A program made the position numbers and the translations under genes. This document shows, piece after piece, positions 33,690-44,044 of a DNA stretch of 64,000 nucleotides (within the stretch, counting starts at the first letter, position 1; each line of letters opens with the position of its first letter). The stretch covers positions 496,001 through 560,000 of the forward strand of contig JAEHOE010000005.1 in NCBI GenBank assembly GCA_016858145.1, written 5' to 3'. The notes under the pieces were generated by a model that did not search any database, was not told where the DNA came from, and saw only the letters and a program-made list of their open reading frames with translations. Origin of the DNA: Edaphochlamys debaryana (lineage: Eukaryota > Chlorophyta > Chlorophyceae > Chlamydomonadales).

Positions 33690-34290
33690 GGACCAAGGCT
33701 GCATGCTCCCCAGTCAACGGTTGGGCCTGGCAACAGCGCTGCTCCAAGCGTGAAGAATGCCCAGTTCGCTGCCCCAAGCTGTTCACGGCAGCGAAAGGAA
33801 TGCGCGACCCGGCCAGCAGTCTGAAGGGCCCACGCGTTACAGGGGCAGGGCGAATGGACTGCCAGCCAACCGGCCCCCCCTCGTCCCTCCGTCTCAGGTG
33901 ATGATCCCTGATGCCCCATGCTTTATCGCTGTGCTTCGTGCCCCCTCGGCAGTGATGGATCGCCACACAAACGCTCGGCAGTTATGAGAAATAAGCTCAG
34001 TATGCACAAACGCACGCTCCTGCATACCGGTAGGAGCACGCAAAACCCCGACCCCCGCAGCCCCCCGTGCGCTCGCGCCCCAAGGGTACCGGGCGGTCCT
34101 CAACGGGACCAAGGGCCATGGCCAACCCACACCCTAACCCCTCCGCCAACACCCGCGCACAGCCAGTCTCCGTCGCACTTCCGGGCAGCCCGGTCTCCAC
34201 CGCCAGGACCCTTGGATCACCACACCCCCTCAACACAAGCGTCTCCACCACACAACGCAGCGCACAGCCAGTCTATGCCCGAGCCTCACC

Positions 34291-34295
34291 TTACA
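34291..34295 (-). terminator. TGTAA polyadenylation signal, metacaspase gene
   Basis: This is the first minus-strand TGTAA after the stop at 34486, about 190 bases away. Confidence 0.6.
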
Positions 34296-34485
34296 GCTCT
34301 GTCTCCCTCCACCCCGGTATGCACCACGCCCCACCAGGGCCCCCCCCCGCCTGGGCACTGTCGCCCTGAGCCAAGCCACCGCCTGCAGCCCTGGCAACGC
34401 GCGCCCCAAGCCCCAGGCTCAGGTGCAGCCGCGCCGCTTTAGCAGTGGCCCCCGACCGAAACCGAAGGGCTCAGCTGCTGCAGCT

Positions 34486-37400
34486 TTAGCCCTTGACAAT
34501 GAAGGGGGTGTCGGCGTTCTTGTCCGAGCACTCGAGGCAGGGGTTCTGCGTGAAGCCGGTCTTGCCCAGCAGCTCGCGGACGCCCACCACCAGGTTGCTG
34601 GGGCGGGCGGGGGCGGGAGGCGCGGGGAAGGGTTGTGGTCGTTGAAACGATGGAGTTTAGTTTGGGTAGAGCGGGACAGGCACCAAGTTGGGCTGGGCCC
34701 AGATGCCTGCATATTGCACTGACCCAGGCACAGCCACTCCAGGCCGCCGCACCGCACCACACCACGCCGCTTTCATCCCTCGCCGCCGCAACCCACAGTC
34801 GGAAACCACGGGGGCAAACCGCAGTGCGCCCGCCCTCACCGGTAGGTGATGTGCTGCCCGGGGGTCTGGGTGTAGTGGGCATCCAGGACGGTGCGGATGG
34901 CGTTGGAGAGGGCGCCGTGGGCCTTGCTGGGGTCGCCGCTGGGGCAGGCGTCGGCCGAGGTCTCGTTGGACTGGCAGCCCGTGATCAGGATGCCCACCTG
35001 CAGGGTGGAGGGAGGGGAGGGGGAGGCAAGGGAGCACAGTGGGGGCCCGGCTCTGAGCAGGTGAGAGGGCGGGCGGGGGTAAGCGCATGGCAGGCACGCC
35101 TCCAGATATCAGCCATACTCAGCGGGGGAGGTGAACAGCCACAGGAGATGAGCAACCTGGGACTAGGAACCCTGACGCGGACGTCTCAAAGGCACTTACG
35201 TCGTCCCCGAGGCGCTGGTCCGCGGGCGGCTTGGCGCCAGCGGGGGGCAGGTTGATCTTGAGGTCCGGCTCGGCCAGGTTCTGCGCGTGCGGGGCCAAGC
35301 GCCAAGGGAAGTCAGACTGAGGCGTCCACGACAGTCCAAATGGCTTCCACATACCGTAGCGTTGCCCCGCGCCCAGCAAGAGTGACCATGACAGGTCACT
35401 AGCACTGTGACGCCTGCGTGGCCCTCTTTGGTCTCAGCCTGAGGCCAAGCCCCAGTCTTCATCACGGCTCGCTTCCTCCCAGACGCACCCCGGCGGCGGG
35501 CGCCGCTGCCGCGTAGTTGGGGTTGCTCTGGGTGGTGGTCCCGCCAGCCGCGGCGGCGTGGGCAGCGGGGGCGGAGTTGGCGTCCGCGGGCGCAGGCGGC
35601 GGCTGCAGGCAGGACATGAGGCAGGACAGCAGCCCGCCCACGGCCGCCGCGGTGCTGGCCTGGCCGCCCGTTCCGGCCTTGGCGCCCGCTGCAGTACGGC
35701 AGGGCAACAGGGTCAGCGACTTAGTCAGCTCGTTCTTCCCAGGCTCACTCTTTCTTGCCCCCCCCCCTCGCTCTGCACCTCCCTTGCCGCGCTCTGCCGA
35801 CACATTCAACCACCACATCGGTGACGACTCAGGCCCGCAACCCTCCCCAAACGGGCCCAGCACAGGCCCACATGTGACTGCATGACTCACGCTGCTGGTT
35901 AGTGAACTGGTTGAGCAGGCCCACGAACGTCTGGATCTTGGCGCTCGAGTCCGCGCCGAAGATCGTGCCCAGGTTGGAGCGCACGCTGCGGGCTACGCAG
36001 GGGGGGGGTGCGGGCGGGGAGACAGCAGGCAGGGCTGGGCAGGGTGGTGGCGGCACGCGACGGCATTGGCAGGAGCAAGAGCGCAGCGATGAGACAGCCC
36101 GGTCGATGAGCGGTTCCCCGCCGATTCCCCTGAGGATGCGTTGCGGAGGCTCGACACATCATCACACCATAGGCCCCCCACTGGCGCAGCTGTGGGCTGC
36201 CCGTGGCCCCGCCAGCCGCTTGCTTACCGTCCACCTGCACGCCGCCCAGCATGCTGGACAGCACGGAGCACAGGTCCGTGAAGGGCAGGGCGCTGCGGGG
36301 CGGGGCCAAAGAGGTCAGGGCAAACATATACTCTTTCTGGCCGTGTCGGCTCAACATCAGCGGTCTGAGCAGATCAGCGCTGCCTTGACGCTTGCCCATG
36401 ACCGGGTGCCATCCCTCGCCGTCTAACAGCCTCCCTGTTCGCCTTGCAGGCTTGTTGCTGGAGTAGGGACCGGGGCCCGCCGGGGTCTGCATCCCTAGGC
36501 CAGCAGGCGAGACCTATGGCTTACCGGTTCTTGAGGTCGCGGCCGCTCTGGTCCCCCAGGGCGGTCAGGAAGGCGCCCAGCACGCCGTCCAGAGCGGGCG
36601 GGGGGGCGGAGCCGGGCTACATGGGGCGGAGACAGGGGTCGGTGCCAAGAGGTCGCAGGCCAAAACCCCGGCTTCACCCGCCAGGCGCGCGACCGGCCGC
36701 GAGCCAGTCACCATCAGAACCCTCTCAGACCCCCCCGTCAAGGCCCACCCAGGCCCCGCGAGCCGTACCTTGGGCCCGCTGATCTGCACCGTCTCGTGGT
36801 CCAGCAGGGTGCCGCTGTGGCAGCAGTCCGCCACGAAGGTGAACTTGACGCCCGGCTTGGCCTGGGGGGCGGCGCGCATGGTGCGGTCAGGGGCCTCGCA
36901 AGCGCGTCGAAAGATAACCTCAGGGAGCTGTCCAACCTGAGTGCCCCCGCCTGCCCATCGCTGCATCCGAGCGGTGTGGCCACAAGGACTCGCTGCACCC
37001 TGCAGCCTCCTGGGTGTGCCTGCCGGGGCGGCGGTGGGAGCGCCGATCCCCACGTGTGCCCTCCTTCCCCGGACTCATGGCCCCTGCGGCCCCGTCCCCA
37101 CCTCCAGCGGCTTCAGGAGCACGCGCAGGTCATCGTCGGTGATCACTGCCAAGCAGGAGGGGATGCGCTTGTGGTGATTCATGCGGTAGGTAGAGAAACG
37201 TGGCAGGGTGGGATGTGCGCACCTAGTACGCAGCTGCGGCATTCTCGATGTGGAGCGAGGTTAACACGCAGTCTTACCGTTCATGTCGCAGGGGCAGATC
37301 GCCTCGTCCTTGTTATCTGCGAGTTGTAAAACAAGGGTCCAGGTCAGCATCACCCCACGTTGTATACTCCCACTGCCGCTGCCTCCGTGCTCCCTTTCCC

Positions 37401-38954
37401 GCACGGCTCTGCTGCCTCTGCAGTCTGCACCTCCACGGAGCGACCCAGTCTTTCCACGGCCAGAGCTTGTCAAGGCCAGCTGTGTGGCTCTCCTGCCAAA
37501 CATAGACGGACCACCCAGTCCGATCCGGCATACAAGCGTAAACCCACCCTTCTCGTCGCCGTCGGCGCTGGGGATCTGAGTGCCGTGGCCCGAGAAGTGC
37601 AGGAACTGCCGGAGGAGGGGTGGGGCCATGGGCGCGGGGTCTCACGAACAGCGTAGATGCGGCCATCCGAGAAACCAGCCGCTCGCTGGCATGGCCCGCT
37701 CTTGCTCTTCGGTATGCACTGCTGTCCCGGACCCATCCCCACGCAGGAAAAGCAGCGATAACCCGGTCAAGCGGAGTGTCTTCACTCGTGATCAGGTACC
37801 CACCAGCTCGTCGCCGTCGGCCGCAGCGGCCACCATCTCAGAGAGCTTGGCCTGCGGGCAGCATTCATCAAGGGCGGACCGGGTACACATGGCGGTTCAG
37901 GGACAAAGTTTGGCAGGGGAAAAAGGCAGCTTCGGCAGGGAAGGAACGGGGGCCTTCGGACCCTGGTGCGGACTTGCCACAGGTCGCAGACTGGGGTTAA
38001 GGCGTTCGCACCCCAAGCTCCCCTTGCGGGTCCGCACCTTCATGTTCTTGCCGGTGGGCTGCATGTAGGACTTGTCCGTGTCGATGAGGACGGTGATGTT
38101 CTCCTCGGTGAAGCCTGCAAAGCGCGCCAAGGGCCGCCGCACACACACGGAAGGCTTTCAGTAACCACATCCTGCTACGCCACACGCTCGGCTGCTCTGC
38201 CCCGCAAAACATCCGGTACGCCTGCGTCAAGTCTGGAGCGGGCTCCAGGTTCCAACTCACCCAGGTACTTGGTGAGTACCTCCTTCATCGGCGGACCGAG
38301 GGGTACACACGCGGGTGAGGGGGGTACACACCGGCGGGTGAGGGAAGGATTTTGTGCCGCGTGACGGGGCAGGAAGGGCAAGGACAATCACAAGCAGTCC
38401 AGCGGCGTAGGCGCCTTCGGCATTACTCCGAGCAAGCGAACCGGGTGCTGCGGAGGAACGAGCTGCCGAAACCCGGTCAACGCGAGTTGAGAACTCTCGG
38501 TTACGTGGTCCGCCAGCCCCGCCAGCTCTCCCCCTTGTTGCAGCATATATGTATCTGGCCAGCGCACGCCCCAGCCGCGATGTTGCGGGACCGCGCCCAC
38601 CGCGCACCTTCATCGTCCTGTGGACCGAGAGAGGAGGGAAGGCCGCCCGCATCAGCACAAGCAGCCCCACACGACACGAGCCCCAGCGCGCACGGGCCGC
38701 ATCGGCGCTGGTCTTCGGTGTCGAGGACCCCGCCATCGGAACGAACTCCGTCTACTGGCCCGTAGAGACCGCCGCTCGGCATCTACGTACTTACCAGACA
38801 TCGTTGATGCAGCCGCGCAGCTCCGCATTGGTCCCTACAAGGCAGGCGTTGAGGGTACGTCGTTTGCTTGCAGCTCGCCGCGCTCGCTGCTCGCTGGCGC
38901 TCCAGCTGCCTCACCGGGATAGTTGCAGCCGCACAGCACGGCGCGTTTCACCAT
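34486..38954 (-). CDS. Type II metacaspase (Arg/Lys-specific cysteine protease)
   Basis: Seventeen exons on the minus strand: 38954-38915, 38834-38795, 38617-38608, 38282-38261, 38114-38038, 37851-37804, 37605-37548, 37316-37278, 37145-37102, 36861-36769, 36616-36525, 36292-36228, 35992-35891, 35688-35489, 35280-35200, 34997-34840 and 34597-34486, giving 426 residues. It starts MVKRAVLCGCNYPGTNAELR without a prodomain, as type II enzymes do. The p20 part has GCINDVWTM, FTEENITVLID, the catalytic His86 in HFSGHGTQIP, ITDDDLR, and the catalytic Cys140 in DCCHSGTLLD. A long linker (about 160-310) separates the p10 part with GILITGCQSNETSADA and the C-terminal ECSDKNADTPFIV. These proteases need calcium and act in stress and cell-death responses. 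Exons of 10 and 22 bases are needed to keep the family spacing between CINDV and GF. Confidence 0.9.
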
Positions 38955-39606
38955 CTTTGCCTTGAGGAGCGATACAGGCTGGGCAGCCTAGAGATGTTGC
39001 GCTGGCGACTTCAAGGTTGGAGTGGAGTTCAGGTGAGGAGGCACGAGACTGTAAGCACCTATGTTTGCAACGATGAAGACCCAAGAGCATGTATTGGCCC
39101 CGGCCGCGGTCAACGCGCGTCTACGGGAAAGCGATCCGGGGGCGCGATGGGGGGGCCGCAGTGCCCCGGCAGACAGCCCCCTCCCGCGGCTAGCCCCGGC
39201 ACGCGGAGCTGAACTCGGCGAGGGGGTTAGCACGCAAAAGGGGTTGAGTAGGGGAGAGGGGTGGAGAGGGCTTGAAGCCCTGCCGACAGGTGCCGACCGC
39301 AACACACAACGGAAGCCAGCCACAGTGGCCAGGTGTCGCGGTGAGTCCGGACACTTCGATTTTGAGGCAGTGAAAGGCCCCTAAAAGCCGGGTAAGCAGA
39401 ATGGTCGATGGCTGCGGGGCAGGGGAAGGGGAAGGGGAAGGGGAAGGGGGGGGGGCCTGCGCGTTCCGCAGGGAGAACGCGTCGGCAGCAGCTCTGCTCT
39501 CGTCAGCAGCCATTACGTCGCTCCTCCTCAACGAAGATACAAGCGCCTCCGCTATCCACCGCCGCACTGCCATCCTGCTCGCTGCTCTTTGCCGCCAAAT
39601 GTCAAC
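38955..39606. promoter_or_regulatory. Divergent promoter: metacaspase / RAD51D
   Basis: This 652-base spacer lies between opposing ATGs. It contains a 35-base pure purine tract at 39421-39455 made of AAGGGG units. No other gene is supported. Confidence 0.5.
39421..39455 (+). repeat. Purine (AAGGGG)n tract
   Basis: Thirty-five consecutive purines built from AAGGGG units end in a run of G. The sequence could form a G-quadruplex or triplex in the shared promoter. Confidence 0.8.
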
Positions 39607-42316
39607 ATGCGCTGGGCCGACTTGGCCAACGCGATCCCACCCGACGCGCTACAGCAGCTAGCCTGGGCATACCCTTCAGGTGCGATCGCATTTGCGGGCC
39701 GTGTCGATTGTGCTGTCGCGGCTCGCGGAGCGAAAGCGCACCATCGCAGCCCTGTGAGGTCACGAAGAACGGGCTCGACCCTGTGCTTCATATGCCGAGG
39801 AGCACAGGGTCCGGAGACAGCGTGTCGGTGGCGTGTCGGTGGCGGGTCGGCCAGACGTTGGTGCCGACGTGCCCACCCACAGTGATGTCGTGCCCCCTTA
39901 CAGTTGAAGCCTTTCTGGTCAGTCGCAGCAAGGCCCTGGGCACTTCCGCGTCGACGCATGGTGGCCTGCAGGTGCGTGCAGGTGCAGAACACCCGGTCCC
40001 TTCGCCCTGTCTTCCCGGGCCTCGTCCGGGCCATCCTCCACACACTCCCCAGCCAGCTCAACGGGCCTTCCTACACCTCGCCTAGCCCCGCCCGTTGCCC
40101 CAGCAGCCCCCTTGCCAAGACCCCTCCCTCAAACACTCCCCTCAACCCATAGGATGGTGCCTTCGGCGCACTGCCCGACCCGCATCTGCCCCACCTCGAC
40201 CCCGCCGCGCTTGCTGCGGTGGAGGCGGCGGTGTGCGGGCGCCTGGCTCCGGAGTGGCGCAGCGCCCTGGATCTGCGCAATGAGCTGGCCAGCAACACGG
40301 AGATCATCACTACGGGCATTCCAGAGTGAGTGTTAGAGGAGCGGCAGGAGTGATGGGAGTGAGAAGCTGTAGCCTGGCGGGCTCGCTGGGCTAGCAGAGC
40401 GAGAGACGAGGGTGGGTTGATGACCTTATGGTGCGTGGGTATTCCTCGGGAAGAGATGCCAGGCGGATGTAAGCGAGGAACCTGGCAGGGCCTTTTGGTA
40501 ACCACTTAGCGAGGCGGGCCCGTGGCAATGGAAACTGTAGTCTGGTAATGGGTAAGTGGCAAGCGCTGGGGCAAGGCGCAAGGATTGGACCATGGAGGAA
40601 AGCGGCTTGCTGCGGATGTCATGCTGGAGCCACCGGAGGGGAGAGACGCGCAGTGCTTGCTGCAGCTCACCACACAGCCCATGGCTGGCCCCGCCAGGAT
40701 CGATGACCTCATCGTCGGGGGCATGTGCGAAGGCACGGTGGTGGAGGCGGCGGGCGAGACCGGCAGCGGCAAGACGCAGCTGTGCCTCTCTGCGGCCGCC
40801 GCCACCGCCCTCCGCGGCGAGCCCGTGCTCTACGTCGACACAACGGGGGCGTTCTCGCCCAAGCGCCTGGCGGCACTGGCGCTGTACCAGTGTGGACCGA
40901 ACCAGCCCCATGGGGTCGAGGAGCAACGGGCGTGGAGGCAGGTGGGCCGGCCCCTGCAGCCGATGCCGTCCTGTTGTCCCACTCTGTTGACGTGCAACTC
41001 CTGCTGTTTGGCAACCATGCAGTACCAGTATTGACGCCGGTCTGACCAGTCCTGACGTGCCTGCTGCTCACCGCAGGACATCCATGCCCGCGTGCTGCGC
41101 TGCGTGTCCGTGCTGCGCGCCAGCAACGTGTACGAACTGTTGGGACAGCTGGACTGCCTGGAGGCGCGCCTGAGCCAGGAACCGCAGCCGCAGGGGCAAC
41201 CGGGGCAGGGCCTGGCGGGGCCGCAGACGCAGCAGCAGCAGGCACAGGCGCAGGCGCAGGCGCCGGGCGGCAGCCGGCCCCGCCTGCGGCTGCTGGTGGT
41301 TGACTCGGTGTCAGCGGTGCTCAGCACGGTGCTGGGACACAGGCAGCACAACCACGGTGAGAGCGTGCTCAACCCCTGCGTTGCTTGGCGCGAAAAGCGG
41401 AGAACCTCTGGCAACATAGGGCTGCTGCGCTCATGTCCGCTGCCGCCCGCTTTATCCTCCCCTTACCCCAGGCAGGGCCCTGCTGACGGCCGTGGGGCGC
41501 TCGCTCAAGCAGCTGGCGGAGCGGCACCGCCTGGCGGTGCTCGTCACCAACCACGTCACCAGGTGAGCGCGGCGCTGCTGTAACGGGAACCCTCGGAGCA
41601 CAAACCCCCGGGGGCTGCGAGGGAGCCAGTTCCAAGGGGTGCGCTTTCAAGACTGCTGCTGATGGCGGCACCGGAAGAGCCTCGCCGCTGCGATCAACGC
41701 CATCAGCCTCAAGCTCTGGGGCACCGCAAGAATCGTTACTGCTTTGCTGCCAAACCCGTGTCGCCCTCCCACGTTCCACCCGACAGCGTCCGACGCGACG
41801 GGCCCGGCGGCGGCGGAGGCAGGCGAGGCGGCGGAGGCGGCGGAGGCGGAGGAGGAGGAGGGGGCGCAGACGACGCCGACGCTGCCGCGGCGCCCGGCGT
41901 TGCGGGGCTCAAGCCCGCGCTGGGGGAGCACTGGCGGCCGCAGCCACACACGCGCATACAGTTGGCCATGGACGAGACCCGACCGCCTGAGTCGGGCTAT
42001 CGGCGCGCGGTGCTCACGGCGTCGCAGCAGCGGGTGCGTACCGCATGAGGTTGCGTTGGGGGAGGGCGCTGATGGGGAGGAGAGGGGCGTTGCGGGCGGC
42101 CAAGGGCGCGGTCGGGCTGGGCCACTGGCGGTCTGGCTGGCGCAGCCGTGAATGGCTAGATGACCTGTGAGCGGGCCGTTTGGCGCTGTGCAGACGAATC
42201 ACCCGACCTCGAGCCAGTCAGACCCGCTGCTGAGCCCTCATGGGCTCCTTTCCCCCCCGCTTCCCCTTGCACAGGCATGTGGCCACTCTGTGGTCTTCCG
42301 CATCCCGGGGCCGTGA
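39607..42316 (+). CDS. RAD51D: RAD51D-type recombination paralogue
   Basis: A RecA-fold ATPase of the RAD51 paralogue complex, acting in homologous recombination and telomere or replication-fork maintenance. Exons are 39607-39679, 39904-39971, 40153-40325, 40698-40941, 41077-41356, 41472-41562, 41787-42033 and 42275-42316, giving 405 residues. The N-terminal helical region is followed by ASNTEIITTGIPEIDDLI, the usual lead-in. Walker A is GETGSGKT (124-131) and Walker B LLVVDS (about 258-263). VLVTNHVT and GLKPALGEHW match RAD51D. Two insertions are unusual: a Gln/Ala stretch just before Walker B, and a run of about 40 Gly/Ala/Asp residues between NHVT and GLKPALG. The last exon is tiny (ACGHSVVFRIPGP); if its splice is not used, the frame ends four residues later at 42048. 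Confidence 0.88.
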
Positions 42317-42827
42317 GCGGTACTCAAGGCCGGACGCTATACGCATGCCGAGAGCTGCGTGCCCGGGGCCACTCAAGGGCTTGCAGCTAGGCTCTGCTCT
42401 TGAACGTAGATGTGATGCTACCGCTTCTGGGGGACTGGGCGTGGCTACGTGGCTGCGCTCTGGGGGCCGCCCCGGGGCGCCTGTGGATTTCTGGTGGGTG
42501 GCAGCGGGATGGAGAGGTTGAGTGAGGGCGATCGAAACGTACGGGTGTGACGGGGCGAGCACGGGGGTAATGGGGGGAGAGGTCACCAACGCTCACATGC
42601 GGAGTGCGGGCGTTTGCAAGAGAGGCAGGATGGGGCCTGGCCTGAGAGGGTAGTCACGCTGTCGCGCGCTGAGGTGATGAGAGGTGAGCGATGGTAGAGA
42701 GACACGAGGGCACCTGTCGTCGTGACGCCGGCTGAGTGCCCATCCGGCGTTGTCTACCGGAGAACAAAGGAAGAGACCTGATGTCAATAGCTTGATGGTG
42801 CGGAAAGGGCAGGTGGACAGTGGGCAG

Positions 42828-42832
42828 TGTAA
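42828..42832 (+). terminator. TGTAA polyadenylation signal, RAD51D gene
   Basis: This is the first plus-strand TGTAA after the stop at 42316. Confidence 0.5.
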
Positions 42833-42965
42833 GCGAGGTTGTCGCGCGCTGAGCATAGGGTACAGACACGAAGGCACTCCGGGTGCATGGTGCTGAGGGG
42901 GTAGGTGGAGAGAAGATGAAGAAGCAAGCTCCGTGTTACAAGGCCTCTGGCCTGCTCTCTCCCCA

Positions 42966-42970
42966 TTACA
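42966..42970 (-). terminator. TGTAA polyadenylation signal, RWP-RK gene
   Basis: This is the first minus-strand TGTAA after the stop at 44045, about 1.1 kb away, so the 3' UTR would be long. Confidence 0.35.
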
Positions 42971-44044
42971 TCAGGTCCGCCCGCTAAGGGAAGATCGTGA
43001 CAGCAGCCGAGCCCCAAGCCAGAGCTGAGCACTCCCCATGGCGCCCCCCAACATGCGTACGCGTCCACTCATACAGCAGATCAACAAGTCTTCGCGTCGT
43101 ATCACACAACAGATCCATACAACGGCAGCTGTCTCAACCAGAAGGCAGCCGACCCTTGAACGCCTTTCTGCCGTGTTCGGCCTTTCCTGCGGCTTCGCCT
43201 CCGTCCTCTCTCAGGGAGGCCTACAACTGATCCCAGCACAAAGACCCCGCGTACGGCACTGGCACACAGCGGCACCAACGTGTGGGCCCACACGCCCCTG
43301 CCCACCCCGCGCACGCCACATCAGGAAACGCACCCGTCCGCGGCCAAACGTTCATCCCAGATGCCCGGGAACCACCTCGGTAACCGAAAATTGAGTTAGG
43401 GTGGTCGTTCTGTAGTCGTCGCGCGCGTCGTGTGCCCAAACGGGTAGTCCCAAAACAACAATACCGCCGAAGCCCCAAACGGGGCGCCGCTGCGTCCGAG
43501 AACCCCCACCCCCCCGTCGTTAAATCTTATTCCTTTCACAACACACGCGTGAGACCCTTCGCGGTGTTGGGGTGCCAGCCCGACACACATGGCAAACCGA
43601 AGTCGGCGTCCCGAAAGAGCAAATGAGCCCTGTGTCTCTGGCATCGCAATAGGGATGCCGTGTCGCACAAGGGGTAGCCGCGGTGGCCAAAACATACACG
43701 CACACCGTGCCCTACGCCGGCCTGCAAACCTGGCCCGCGTGTTGCGCGGCCGGGTAATGCGGCGCAAAGGGCGGGACGCGCGACACGCCCGTTCGGGCCG
43801 GCCCTATACATGGCCTGGGCGTTTGCCGAAGCCCACTCTGTTTTCCGTACACCCCCTCACTTCTTCCAGATAGTTCCCCACTCGGGCATGTTCCGTCGCT
43901 GCCTCTCAGCTCATCGAAGATAGCAGCGGATACAGCACCCCCTCCACTCGCGCCGCCCCTCAATCCTCCCGCCCAGCCACGCCCCATACTAGAGAGAGAA
44001 AGAAGATCAAGCCATGTGTCACACGCTATTATTACTACGCCGCG

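Larger units (their letters stand above)
33279..34485. other. Convergent 3' intergenic region
   Basis: This lies between the glycoprotein (+) and metacaspase (-) genes. Plus-strand TGTAA signals occur at 33636 and 33685 inside two copies of GCAGCTGTAAGGAC. A minus-strand TGTAA lies at 34291. No gene is supported. Confidence 0.55.
42317..44044. other. Convergent 3' intergenic region with unexplained AT-richer block
   Basis: This lies between RAD51D (+) and the RWP-RK gene (-). A plus-strand TGTAA is at 42828 and a minus-strand TGTAA at 42966, so the transcripts may meet here. A diverged direct repeat built on TGTCGCGCGCTGAG and GACACGA(G/A)GGCAC occurs near 42659 and 42840. The block 43380-43800 has a composition unlike its neighbours and two copies of CCCAAACGGG. 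I see no gene. Confidence 0.5.

Noticed and set aside
39401..40085. Plus-strand frame of 225 codons before and across the first RAD51D exons
   Set aside because: It begins in the purine tract and is out of frame with the exons that encode the recognisable RAD51D N-terminus.
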